From contig CANTFL010000155.1 in NCBI GenBank assembly GCA_947650285.1, forward strand, positions 186,001 to 250,000: a stretch of 64,000 bases of DNA, written 5' to 3'. The notes under the pieces were generated by a model. That model made no database searches, was not told the origin of the DNA, and saw only the letters and a program-made list of their open reading frames with translations. The position numbers and the translations under genes are program-made. The DNA is from Hyaloperonospora brassicae (Eukaryota > Oomycota > Peronosporomycetes > Peronosporales > Peronosporaceae). The stretch's first letter is position 1, and every line of letters begins with the position of its first letter. Below, piece by piece: positions 45,756 through 56,999 of this stretch.

Positions 45756-48494
45756 TTACTTTGCTTCTCGCGTCTCTAGCCACTTTGCCAGCGGGTCACG
45801 GTCACGACCGAACGTAGCGCTCTTGAGACGTACCGCCTCCAATGCAACATTCAGGCGACGCCTGTAGCCCGACGTGTCCTTGTCTGCCATGAAAGCCTCC
45901 ACCTCTGTGGCCATATCCATGGTCTGGAAGCAAGAGACGGTGCCACAAACGATCATGCCCAGAGTCGTTGCCGAGTATTTCTTGGCCAAAACGTCCCACT
46001 TCTCTTTCACGTACTGCCATGCCACGTTGGCTCCAGCCTTGTCACTCGCCACGCTGATAAACGGGTGATGAATGCCTTGCGACCGCACATTCTCCACTGC
46101 CCACTCTAACACCTCAAGCTTTGCCGATGGATCACTCACTGACCCCATAGCAGCGAGACAGTCGTCGCGTTCCTCGGCAAAGTCGCTCTTGTTGTGCAGC
46201 TCTTGCAGCAGCTTGGCACTGGATGCATCACCGAACGCCACTTCAATGTCGAATACGGCACGACGCAGATCGCCCGAAAGGATCGCCGAGTTGCCACCAA
46301 TGTATGCGTGAAAGCGTTTGTTCGCTTCGGCAATCACATCCTTGTCACCGGCCAGACCCAAGCGACGAATGACTGTTTGGCGGAACTCACCCTCGTCCGC
46401 GTCCGCTTCCTTCGCTGGGTCAGCATCCCAACGTAATTCCTTCATGACTTGTGCAAACAGCGTGCGCACGTACTGTTGAAACTGCGGGAAAAACGCTTCC
46501 TCGCTAAACAGGTTGGAATAGTATCCCATGTTGCGCGAGATCTCCTTCCAGCACAAGGACGCAGGCTCGTTAACGTATGCGCCTGTAAAGTCCAGAGCAA
46601 CTGGCAGACGAAGCACGCCAGCGCGAGCTAATGCGAACGCTGAATTCAACAAACTCACACGATCCGGGACACCTAAAAGTTGGTTCGTGACCGGGAGCTC
46701 GAGCCGTTTCCACAATGCCGGAGCGTAGTTCACGAGGTAGAACCCCGTTTGGTTCGGGTTCAGCATGATCCAGCCCTCTGGTCCTGCTGGTACCTCGATC
46801 TGGCTGTTGATGTCTTCACCTGCGACCAACGGCGTCGTAACCGCCTTGGCGCTCTGCGACGACGCCGTTTTCGCGTTCCAAATCCCGAGACGCTGGACAG
46901 TGTCGCGATTTTCGGACGTGCAGAGCGTCAGGGGAATGTCCCACAGCGTATTGTCCGTACTGCGCGAGCTCGAGTCGGCAAAGAAGCGTTCCTGAGCGAT
47001 CGTGCACTTGCCGTCGTCGTCTTGCGTCAACGTGAGCAACGGGAAGCCCACTTGCTTGGTCCACGTGTCCGCCATGGCCTTGAGCTTCTGTCCCGACGCT
47101 GTCTCCAAAGCTTCCCACAGGTCCTCCGTCACGGCGTTCTTGTAGCTGTTCTGGACGAGGTAGTCGCGCACGCCGTCGTAAAAGACGTCGCGCCCGAGGT
47201 ACTCGGCCAGCATGCGCACGACGCTCGAGCCCTTGTGGTACGAGATGGCATCAAAGATCTCGTCGGCTTCGTCCGGATGGTTCACCACCACTTCAATCGG
47301 GTGCGACGACACCATCGCGTCTTTCACGAGCGCCGACCGCAGCGTAATGTCCTGAACAAACGTCTCCCACAAGCGCCAGCGCGGGAACAGGCTGTCGGCC
47401 GCAGCAAACTCCATGTACTGGGCGAATCCCTCGTTGAGCCAGAGCCCCGTCCACCACGTCATGGTCACGAGGTTGCCAAACCACTGGTGCGACAGCTCGT
47501 GGCAGATCGCGCGCGTGGCGTCGGCTTTGATCGCGTGGCTGCTGAGCTGCGGGTCCACGAGCAAATACGCCTCCGTGTACGTCACGAGGCCCCAGTTCTC
47601 CATCGCGCCGAGAAAGTCGGGGACCGCGACCATATCGAGTTTCGCCAAGGGATACGGCACCTGAAAGCGCTGCGTGAAGAACGCCAGCGCGCGCACGGCC
47701 ACGTCCAGCGCAAACGCGCCGCGCGCGCGCTGGCCCGGCGCCGTGTAGACGGACACGGTCACGCCGTCGCTCGTCGTGCGCGAGAGCTGGTCGAACTCGC
47801 CCACGACCATCGCGACTAAGTACGTCGACATGACGGGCGTCTCGGCGAAACGCCAGACGGTCTCGAACGTCCCATACGGTCCGTCGAGCGCCGCGCGCGT
47901 CGTGTGCCGCAGCTGCGCGTTCGCGCGCGGCCGCGTGAACGTCTCCAGCACGTGCGTGTTCGACAGCGCGACGACGTCGATGTCCGTGACCATTGAGATC
48001 GTAAACGTGGCCTTGAGTGCGGGCTCGTCCCAGCAGACGAACGCCCGGCGCGCGTCGCACGCCTGGAACTGCGTGACCGCCAGCGCGCGCTGCTCGTTGC
48101 TGGCCGCCGCCGTGTAGTGCGTGCGGTAGAAGCCGCGCAGCTGGTCGTTCAGCGCGCCGCGGAACTGCAGGCGGAGCGTCACGCGCGCGGGCGCGCGCAG
48201 CGGTGTGGCAAAGTGGAACGCGACCGAGTCGTCGAGGCGGTTGTAGTGGATCGCGGTCGCTTGTTGCGTGCGCACGGGCGCAGCGTCGCCCTCGTCGTCG
48301 ACGTAGACGTTGAACACGTGCAGCTCGACGGCGTGGCACGTGAGCACGGACGTGGCCTCGCGCACGTCGAGCGTCACGCGCTCGGAGCCTTCGAAGCGAT
48401 AGTTGAGCAGGTCGATGCGCTCGTAGTCAATGTAGTACTTGTGCGGTACGGCGCACGACGGCAGGCGCTGGAACGTTAGCTCGGACGTCGACAT
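45756..48494 (-). CDS. M1-family aminopeptidase (puromycin-sensitive aminopeptidase-like)
   Basis: 912 residues, single exon, ATG at 48494; 21 open codons upstream are low-complexity. Gluzincin motifs are complete: exopeptidase GAMEN at 296-300, HELSH at 332-336 and the third zinc ligand Glu355 in LWLNEGFA. The N-terminal beta-domain is followed by the catalytic domain and a C-terminal ERAP1_C-like alpha-helical region. There is no signal peptide or membrane anchor, so it is probably cytosolic, trimming N-terminal residues from peptides released by the proteasome. GC content is high in the first half. Tail-to-tail with the pantoate gene, 245 bp apart. Confidence 0.92.
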   Translation of the reverse strand: MSTSELTFQRLPSCAVPHKYYIDYERIDLLNYRFEGSERVTLDVREATSVLTCHAVELHVFNVYVDDEGDAAPVRTQQATAIHYNRLDDSVAFHFATPLRAPARVTLRLQFRGALNDQLRGFYRTHYTAAASNEQRALAVTQFQACDARRAFVCWDEPALKATFTISMVTDIDVVALSNTHVLETFTRPRANAQLRHTTRAALDGPYGTFETVWRFAETPVMSTYLVAMVVGEFDQLSRTTSDGVTVSVYTAPGQRARGAFALDVAVRALAFFTQRFQVPYPLAKLDMVAVPDFLGAMENWGLVTYTEAYLLVDPQLSSHAIKADATRAICHELSHQWFGNLVTMTWWTGLWLNEGFAQYMEFAAADSLFPRWRLWETFVQDITLRSALVKDAMVSSHPIEVVVNHPDEADEIFDAISYHKGSSVVRMLAEYLGRDVFYDGVRDYLVQNSYKNAVTEDLWEALETASGQKLKAMADTWTKQVGFPLLTLTQDDDGKCTIAQERFFADSSSRSTDNTLWDIPLTLCTSENRDTVQRLGIWNAKTASSQSAKAVTTPLVAGEDINSQIEVPAGPEGWIMLNPNQTGFYLVNYAPALWKRLELPVTNQLLGVPDRVSLLNSAFALARAGVLRLPVALDFTGAYVNEPASLCWKEISRNMGYYSNLFSEEAFFPQFQQYVRTLFAQVMKELRWDADPAKEADADEGEFRQTVIRRLGLAGDKDVIAEANKRFHAYIGGNSAILSGDLRRAVFDIEVAFGDASSAKLLQELHNKSDFAEERDDCLAAMGSVSDPSAKLEVLEWAVENVRSQGIHHPFISVASDKAGANVAWQYVKEKWDVLAKKYSATTLGMIVCGTVSCFQTMDMATEVEAFMADKDTSGYRRRLNVALEAVRLKSATFGRDRDPLAKWLETREAK

Positions 48495-49403
48495 GGGCGT
48501 GAAAGAGAGAGAGAGAGAGAGAGAGTGATGGTCACGTGGTGCAATGAAGCGAGGCAAGGTTGCTCTTTGTGACGGAGATTGCGGCGAGTGTGCGGCTTTG
48601 ATTGTGGCTTGTTGAAGACAGCGGCAGGATGCGGCGGCGTGTGCTGGATTGATTGTGTCAAGTTGGAGGGGCGCGAGGAGGCCGGCGCGTGTTGGATCTC
48701 CGCAAAGGAAACGGTTTTGGTACTCTTGAATCTGTTATTGGCTCTTGTCTTTGGGGGAGTAGTTGCTGCCAAAGGCCAAGTCAACGACTTTGCAACGACG
48801 TGTTCATTGTTATGTAATTTTCGTTGCCAGTGTACTGTTGTGCGGAATCCACAGAAGTGATACGGAGCGATGAGCGCAAATCTCTGTGCTTGCAGAATAC
48901 ATAACTTATAGTATGCACACCTCTGTTTACCCCGAAGTAGACAACCGGAACTAGCGTCCCTAGTCATCGCATGATGCCAATGCTTTGTTCGGGGGAAGCC
49001 TCTCTGTATACATACTCGCCTCATGCAGCGCATGATACACGTGTGTTGTTGATGAGTGCATCGCGCTCGTTGCCCAAGGCGAGCGTCGCGTGGAAATTAC
49101 GGCGCCCTTGCAGGCGACGCCCACTGTTTGTATTATCAACGTACAACTGTCAAGGAGTCGTTCACAGGAGCAGTGTTGCGGTCACGGCTCAGAAGTTGGA
49201 AGATACCGCATGCCTACGCACGCCACCGATACTATGCCCCACGTGCACATGAAAGAGAGAAGTTGCACGTCGCTATCCCACTCGTTCTATTGGCGATGAC
49301 GTGGCGGATGGACACGAAACCACAACCCATTCGATCTCAATCTGATTCGCAGAATGATATACCCGCAGGTGATGTCGTACCACGACTTTCTGTATCAGAT
49401 ACT
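48495..49403. other. Intergenic upstream of the aminopeptidase
   Basis: Contains a (GA)n tract at about 48504-48526 just before the start codon, and no supported gene. The right end is the insertion site of Ty3 copy C. Confidence 0.6.
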
Positions 49404-49408
49404 CTTTC
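49404..49408. repeat. Target-site duplication CTTTC (left) of Ty3 copy C
   Basis: CTTTC at 49404-49408 is repeated exactly at 57391-57395, directly abutting the two LTR ends. Confidence 0.9.
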
Positions 49409-49799
49409 TGTAACGGGGCAGCCCGTTACATGAAATTGTCACTTTAAGGAAAGTGACAATAAAGAATATAAAGATGGATATTCTTTAAAACAATATCACC
49501 AAAGTGGTGATATTGAAGGGTCGACCAAAGGGTCTGTTTATTGGTTGATATCGTGATGATATCAACTCACCAATCGCCGCAAGACGCGCGCAATGAGTGG
49601 TGACGAGACGTCACCATACATGCAGTTATATTAGTATAATTGAATTAAGTCAAACGAAGAGACAGTAGTTTAAAGACTTAATTTATTAATATAACAGTTC
49701 TACTTTTACCCTACCTACGCTTCCTCGCTTGCCACGTGTACGTCTGTCGGGGCACTCAAAACCCTTGCGTTAAGTTACGCAAGGGTGTGCCCCGTTACA
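49409..49799 (+). repeat. 5' LTR of Ty3 copy C
   Basis: 391 bp, TG...CA ends. Perfect stem-loops follow one another: arms of 9 bp at 49409-49430, 11 bp at 49435-49460, 9 bp at 49461-49486, 11 bp at 49491-49515, 9 bp at 49544-49566, 8 bp at 49598-49616 and 10 bp at 49761-49786. An outer 7-bp pair (49749-49755 with 49787-49793) encloses the last. Confidence 0.95.
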
Positions 49800-49801
49800 C
49801 C

Positions 49802-49819
49802 TGGTAGCACTTTGTAGTC
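49802..49819 (+). other. Primer binding site of Ty3 copy C
   Basis: TGGTAGCACTTTGTAGTC starts two bases after the LTR. The same site stands in the same place in copies A and B. It would pair with a tRNA ending GTGCTACCA; I cannot name the tRNA. Confidence 0.7.
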
Positions 49820-49843
49820 CTTCCAAGGACCACATCATCCAAC

Positions 49844-50998
49844 ATGAACATGTTGGATGAAGAAGACACCTTTCACGCCACGCGTGAAGGGTTTACCCAT
49901 TTGAGTGACATCGAATGGGGTGCGGTAGAACGAATGAGTTCTACCGTAGGCGAACTCGTCGTCAGCACCATGTTGGAGTCTCTAGACAGAGACCAACAAC
50001 ATGCCGCTATCGCCAAGTTCATTCAGAATGAACTTGCTCTCGAGAGGGAGAAAGTAGCCTTGCTTCACCAGCAAGGCTCTCAACAGGCCGAGCAGTTGAG
50101 AGAACTCGGTGCTCAATAGACGGAGCTGTTGAGACAGCAGCAATTCCATGCTGCTGTGGGCGGGACGGCGCATGCGCGTCGTCCCGAAGTCATGAAAGTC
50201 GACATTTCCAAGTACAGTGGAGTCCCGGAGGACTCCCTGTTACTATGGTTTGTCGAACTCGACAGAGCCCTAAGGGCTCGTCGCGTCGAAGATGAGCAAA
50301 TGAAACTCACATTTGCTCAGACCCACTTGGCAGGGCGTGCCAAAACTTGGTCCCTGGGACTCGAGAGTAGCGACCCAAATGTGTTCAGGTCGCTAGATGA
50401 CTTCAAGTCCCGGCTCAGACAAACGTTTGAGCCGCCACGTGCTGAGTTCAGGGATCGCTCAGAGCTCCTGAAACTCAAGCAGGGTAAGCGTGATGTGCAC
50501 GCTTACGCACAACATATACGACTCCTTGCGAGTAGTATAACTGCCAACCCAGTTCATGAACACACGTTGATTACGGTGTTCATGCAAGGGCTCGCAGAAG
50601 GGCCCGTCAGGAGCCACCTGTTCCGCCTTGAGCTGAATACGCTTGAAGAAGCGATATCAGCCGCGTAACAGGAAGACTTTAGCATGAGACAGGCTCATGC
50701 TAGCTCAAACTCTTACCGTCCACCGAGACGACAAGAGATCGGAGGTCCAGAACCAATGGACCTCTGCTATGTTGAGAGCGAGAGACCTCGCTCTACAAAC
50801 AACAAGCGATTGCAGAGGTGCAATCGCTGTCAGAAGTTAGGGCACTACGCATACGAGTGTAGTGCTCCACGCCCAGTACCAAACAGTATTGAGCGAAATG
50901 GACAACCTTTTGCCAGAAAGGGCAATGGGCGTGGGTCCAGCGCTGTTGCGAAGCCGCAACAGCGAGACGGACCATCAAAAAATGGTCGGGGTCAGTAG
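49844..50998 (+). pseudogene. Ty3 copy C gag, interrupted by stops
   Basis: One frame from the ATG at 49844 to the stop at 50996, broken by in-frame TAG at 50117 and TAA at 50666. Contents: an N-terminal coiled-coil-like region (EREKVALLHQQGSQQAEQL), the retrotransposon gag core (about 50190-50670, LLLWFVELDRALRARR and GRAKTWSLGL), and a C-terminal CCHC knuckle (CNRCQKLGHYAYEC). The start codon sits inside a 12-bp-arm perfect hairpin at 49835-49860. With two stops only fragments can be made unless readthrough occurs. Confidence 0.88.
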
Positions 50999-51048
50999 GG
51001 GCGGAGCGCCCTACTGATCCAGCAACCTCAAGAGAATTTGCAAATCTC

Positions 51049-54000
51049 TTGACGAAAGTTGCTCCAGATACACAATCATTGTGTGTCTCTGCACCTGGTG
51101 ATGACGTTTCGCTCATCACCTTGAAGTTGGAAGCGACAAATGATTTGTCGCTTCGTGCCCTAGTAGACTGTGGGGCGTCGAACAACTTTGTTCGTCGCCA
51201 GTCACTAGAGGGTCGTAGGCTCAAGTTCGTTGAGCGCGACATTCCCCTCACAAGGATGACGGTGCGCCTTGCAACAGGCGCATCGATAACCGTTGAGAAA
51301 CGTGTAGTAGGAATCCACTACACGTTAGAGGGCGAACAGTACGATGATGACTTCATCGTACTAGATCTGGATGACAAATTTGATATAATCCTGGGATTAC
51401 CTTGGCTCAGAAAGTACGAGCCAAGAGCAAGCTGGCAGCATCGATCCGTGAAGATGCCTGCTGCTTGTTCATCAGATGGCCATCTGATGAACATCTTGGA
51501 GCGTCCACAAGCGTGTGGATGTTCTGCGAGTGAGTGCGATGGCCTCACTTGCGGTATGGTCGTTAGCACGACTGCACAAGATCACAGTGTAGTTGATCAC
51601 TACACTGTGGAGCAATCTCCCGGCGGCTGTACAGAAGTACAGGCTGCGCCGAAGGTCCACCACTCGAATAAGTCGAGTGGACCGGGACATGGATGCATGC
51701 CTAGCGGGCAGCATCTTAGCAAGAGTAAACAGGTTGCCCACAAGCGGCAACACAGGTATCCTAGGTCGACCAGAGAGTCGACCGTAGAGGATCGGTTCCC
51801 GACTGTGGTTGCACAGCCACAGTCGGAAGACGTCGAGGGAATAAGTCCCCACGTACTTGAGGAAGGAATTCCTCAAGAGTCGCTTGCTGAAGGATTAGGC
51901 CCTCAGCAACCTGTGGAAGCAAGTTCCCAGGAAGAAACCGAGACGTTGAACGTCTTGGTTAATGACGGATCAGGCGTAGGCGCTTATACGCTTGATCTGA
52001 TTGTGCCTCCGAAGTTGACTTCGGAGATAACTCAGTTGCCAACGCTAGAACCGAAACGGTTCTTGCGTGATCTGCGTAGTGGCAAAGTCAAGCAGATCTG
52101 CATACTCGTCACAGAGGACGAGTATGTGACCGACATTCGGTCGGCAACAGTATTTGCTGAGAACGAACGGGTTCTCAGCAGCTCATCGATGGACGAAAGT
52201 GTTCTCGATGAGAAGACTCGGATTGAGCGATACGCGTCCCAATCCTGGGAGTCACTTCAGGCAAATCCTTTGTATAAGGATTTGATCAAATTCAAGGATG
52301 TGTTCCCTGAATCCGTACCTTGCGAGTTGCCTAAAGACAAAGACACTCGACACGGGATCGAGCTCAAACCGGGCTCGAAGTACTGTGTCATGAAGCAGTG
52401 GCCACTCCCTCGTGAACAAGTACTAGCGATCGAAAAGTTCTTTGCCGATCGCTTAGCAGCGGGCCATGTGAGGGAATCAACATCCCCTCACAGCTCTCCG
52501 ACCTTCTGTGTGCGAAAAGCCACAGGAAAATGGCGGATAGTGCACGCATTCTACAAATTTAATGCTGCAACGGTACCGGCTCAGACGCCGATACCGAGGG
52601 AGGACGTAATCATAGATGGTATGTCAAGGAGTAGCATCTTTTCGTCAATGGATCTGATGGATGGATTCTAACAGATCCTCATGCGTGAACGGGACATCCC
52701 GTACACAGCAGTGAGCACCCCCAGCGGTATGCTGTGGGAGTGGCTAGGTATGCCACAGGGGCTGAGCAATGCCCCTGCTACTTTCAACAGATGTGTTACA
52801 AATCTTTTGAGACCGGTGCGAGACTTCGCACCGAGTTACTTCGACGATGTGTTCGTCCATAGCCCGGCTATGGACGGAAAGACGGACGTTGGAGTTCACA
52901 GAACCCACGTTCGTCAGGTCCTTCGACTTATGCGCAAGCATAAGTTGTACGCAAACCTCAAGAGATGTATGTTCGCGGCCAGCGAAATACCACTTCTTGG
53001 GTGCATCGTAGGTAAACAAGGCGTACGCCCTGATCCCGAAAAGATCAAGGCGATCACCGACTGGCCAGTGCCAGTCGATGTCAAGAGACTAAGGAAGTTC
53101 CTTGGTCTTGCGGCGTACTTGCACAAGTACTCGCGCAACTACGCCGAGATGACTGTTCATCTTTCTTGCTTGCTCAAGAAAAATGTCAAGTGGTCATGGA
53201 ACGCTGAGTGCCAGCGTTCCTTTTAAGGTATCAAGCGGAGCTTGATGCAATCGCCGATCTTGGCGATTGCAGATCAGGACAGACCATTTCATGTGGTCTG
53301 TGACGCCAGCGATTCCGCAATCGGCTGTGCGTTAATGCAGTTCGATGCAGATGGCGCGGAGCGCGTCATCTGATATCAGTCGCGTCAGCTGCAAGCAGCT
53401 GAGCGTAATTACCCAGTGCATGACAAGGAACTCCTTGCCATGAAATACGCACTGGCTAAGTTTCGCGTCTATCTCTTGGGAGATAGACCGTTTGTTGTCT
53501 ACACGGACCATGCGTCATTACGCACGGCCGTAAACAGCCCACACCTCTCGCAAAGAATGGCGAGGTGGCTGTCTTTCTTCGCGGAGTATAACTTCTCCGT
53601 GGAGTATAAACCGGAACGACTCAATGTCGTCGCGGATGCTCTTTCGCGCCGGCCCGATTTCGAGCCGGACGCACTATCAACAGTGAGGATCAGCCCACTG
53701 TTGCGACACTGTCAGTCAGTGTCCCGTCGTCAAGTTTACTTGACGACGTACGAAAGTCATATGCGGAAGATAAGGAACTTCTGCGATTGATGGATCATCT
53801 GGTAAACCCATCCAGTAAATCCATGAGGGATATACCGGCTTTGTACCGATCCTCATCGGATCGGTACAGTACACGCAACGGATTGCTGTACTATACAGCT
53901 GTTGCCGACGACACGCCTCGTGTCGTCGTACCCGCTCATCATGATTTGCGGTTGCGCATCATGTACGAGTGTCACGATGCCCCAACAAGCGGCCATCGTG

Positions 54001-55890
54001 GAAGGGAAAAGACTTACCTCACGGTAAGTCGTGACTTTTACTGGCCCCGCCAGTATCAGTTTGTTCGCAAGTATATACGTGCTTGCGAAGTTTGTCAACG
54101 GGTGAAGCCTAGTCCTTCATCCCTTGCGCCATTGCAGCCTCTGCCTGTTCCGACAGAGTGCTGGCAGTCCGTTTCAATGGACTTCGTCTTCGGGTTTCCC
54201 GAAGACGCTCACAAGAATAATGGTATTCTTGTGTTTGTAGACCGATTCAGCAAGATGGTCCATCTTGCTGCTGTCCCTCAGTCAATCAAGGCTCAAGGTT
54301 GTGCTCGTGTATTTCTAGACACGGTCTTTAGACTCCACGGGTTACCCCGTGAACTCGTATCCGACCGTGACCCTCGGTTCACGGCGCAATTTTGGCAAAC
54401 CGTGTTCCGTACTCTCGGAACACGATTGAAGATGCCCACTTCTGACCATCCAGAAACAGATGGTCAGACGGAACGTGCGAACCGTGTCCTCGAAGAGATT
54501 CTTCGAGGATATGTCCACTCGTTTCCGAGTTGGAGCGAATTCCTACCCATGGTGGAATTCGCCATCAATAATTCGGTGCATGCTTCAACACAGCACACAC
54601 CGTTTTACGTGAATGGCCTACGCCATCCACGAGTGCCCACCCTTATAGAGTGTAACTCTTGGATAAGGGGGGAGGGACTCGCTCGAGCAAAAACCGTTTT
54701 GGCTCTTGCTCATCACGTGTCGACGCAAACGTCGTCACGTATGATGCCGATGTCGATCAAGTCGACATCGATGAAAAAGATCACCTCAATAATAGCGACG
54801 ACGCTATTATTGATTCGGATGATGATGACGATGCTGGTATATTCAGCATCGCCAACGATTATGTCAGCGAGGAAGAAGACAACCACGCTGAAGAAGAGAA
54901 CAATCTCTTATCAGTGCACACGAAGCGCACTGAAAGACAAAACAACGAGTCAGCAGAGAACTTCCTGCTGACTCGAGAGGCGGTAGTCCGTTTCGTTCAG
55001 GACTCCATCGCAAATGCGGTGGACCGCCAGAAACGGAACGCAGACAAGAATGGAAGAGCAAATGTTCCTTTATTTAAGAATAACGACCTAGTACTACTGT
55101 CTACGGTAAACTTACCTGGACATGCAGTCACTAGTGTCGGCAGTAGTAAACTACTGCCGAAATACATTGGGCCATTTCGAGTGTTGCATAGCAAGGGCAA
55201 TGCATACACACTCGAATTGCCACGTAGGATGCGCACGCATACTACGTTTTACGTGGGGAGGCTTAGGTAGTACTGTCAGTACGAGCCTTCTTCTTCCGAT
55301 GAAGATAGCCCCCACGTTCAAGAACATCCATCAAGTTCTTGCGTTCGCGCTCCAGACGATCCGTCTGGTCGCGCAGATATGATACCTCGGAACTCAACCG
55401 AGATATCTCCCCGCGAGCTGTCGCCAGCTCGCCGAATAGGGAGCGGACATCCCGCTCGACCTGAAGCTGCGCCGTGGCATAATCGGCGCGATCCCTCGCC
55501 CGATCAGCCTCGTGACCCTTGCGGTTCTTCCGCACGGTATCGGTCAAAGCGTAGCGCCGATCGCGCTCGTGCTTCAAGTCATCGCGCAATTCATCGATTG
55601 CGCGATCCATCTCGTAAGGGTCGAGATGGTGAGCCGAATCATCTGGAGGAGGTCTTTCCTCCTCCACCACATCCTTTGGTGGATGCTCACGGTGATCAAC
55701 GCTTTCTAGTGGAGCGTATCTTGAATCACCGTGACGATTCAGGATCAAGGACGAGCTACCTCGTCCAGTGGCGGGGGTATCCACCCTCTTGGAACAGAGG
55801 GAGCCCCGCTCTCAGCTGTTGATGGATATTGAAGGTCTCGTCCGCCAGTATGACGAGACCCATCCGACGAGTCCTCGGGCCCATCGGTAA
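51049..55890 (+). pseudogene. Ty3 copy C pol (PR-RT-RNase H-IN-chromodomain), interrupted
   Basis: Protease with VDCGASNNF near 51163, a linker to about 52200, RT with YFDD near 52838, and RNase H (53260-53720, VVCDASDSAIG and TDHAS). Integrase is at 53787-55270, with an H2C2 zinc region, MDFVFGF, SDRDPRF and ETDGQTERANR, ending YVGRLR. A chromodomain follows near 55700-55890 (YLVQWRGYPPSW, GLVRQYDE). Premature stops occur at 52669, 53224, about 53371 and 55268. Frameshifts lie near 53787, 54660-54970 and about 55797. Relative to gag, pol starts one frame back. Catalytic motifs are intact, so the damage is recent or sustained at few sites. Confidence 0.88.
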
Positions 55891-56870
55891 ACACGCACCC
55901 TAGGCGCTTGTAGACGGATTGCAAGTTTTCAATCGCGTCACGCATCTCAGCCGAGATGTGTGCCCTTCCCAAGGCGAAACATAGGGGATAAACATCCCTA
56001 TGTGCACGCTGCGAGTTGTCAACACAACTCGCACAAGGGTCTCCCCATGTGAGGCAAGGAATGCCTGCCTCACTCGATAAACAATGCAACCGGTACCTAG
56101 CACCGGTTGGCGTTCGCCGTTCGAACCTGAGGCGTGTTGCCTCAAGTTTCTTGAGCCACCCTTCTCGTCCAAAATTCTTTACGTTTTGGACGAACGCGTT
56201 CCGCGCAGCCAAAAGCGATGTCTTTGTCGCGCTTTTGGTTGCTGTTGTACCATCGATGTCTAATAAAGACATCGAGATAAAAATCTCCTTCAGCGCGAAA
56301 GTTCTTCGCGCTGGAACTCAAGCCGTGAAGCTCGGTTGCATCGAATAAGGGTATTCGATGGTGTTGGCCTGTCTCGTGAGACAGGCTATTGATGAGTTGT
56401 TCGGGCAAACGCCACGGCTTCAACTCATCACGCTTCACAGTGGTACCCTTGTCGGTACCACGGCTCCCAGATTGACGACGGCTCGCGCCATCGTCATCAC
56501 GCTCGTGCGAAGACGCACGAGCCGGCGGTGGTGAAGAATAGAACTCACCACCCTGATCATCATCATCATCACTGCCGAACAGACTGTGATGCAAATCACG
56601 AGTCCGTTCGTTCGGCAGTGGTCTTGGCGAATACTGAGGCGTCGCCGGTGAGCGAGACGCCTCTGGAGCATTGCCCGAGACAGACACGTCTGACTCGCCA
56701 GAGTAGATGACCTCTACATCAGGGTCATCGTGCGCACGCGGTGTGATACCGCGTGCACCTGCAGCACCTGTTGCTGCAGGCGAAGAAGGGGCGGCAGACG
56801 ACGAAGCGTCTGCCGCAGAGGCTTGCACAGCACCAGGCTGTGTGGGTCTTGAGTCACCTCGCATAGACAT
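55263..56870 (-). pseudogene. Antisense accessory gene of Ty3 copy C
   Basis: Runs opposite to gag-pol from an ATG at 56870, 130 bp inside the 3' LTR. Three consecutive frames: 56870-56142 (Ala/Ser-rich, GGEFYSSPPPARAS, an acidic DDDDD, then DELKPWRLPEQLINSLS), 56272-55745 (NAFVQNVKNFGREGW, RRTPTGARYRLHCLS, CLTWGDPCASC) and 55784-55263 (a coiled coil rich in heptad Leu/Arg/Glu, ending KKKARTDST). Two one-base indels, near 56240 and 55797, separate them; otherwise about 530 codons are open. Copy B conserves all three parts at protein level. The last 500 bp overlap pol. No known family recognised; the Cys cluster suggests metal binding and the coiled coil oligomerisation. Confidence 0.75.
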
Positions 56871-56989
56871 GTTAACTATGCGAGGTCAAGCGGAAAGTGA
56901 ATGGAACGGACCCAACAAGTGCTCCCAGTCCCAATGGTGGCCATCGGGTGGCCTCCATGTTTTCGATAGTCACACGGTGACTATCAGTT

Positions 56990-56999
56990 AAGGGGGTGA
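56990..56999 (+). other. Polypurine tract of Ty3 copy C
   Basis: AAGGGGGTGA directly before the 3' LTR, the normal site of plus-strand DNA priming. Copy B has a comparable tract at 15174-15188 on its own strand. Confidence 0.75.

Noticed and set aside
46680..47819. 379-codon ORF antisense to the aminopeptidase
   Set aside because: Same GC-rich shadow effect; complete M1 motifs lie on the other strand.
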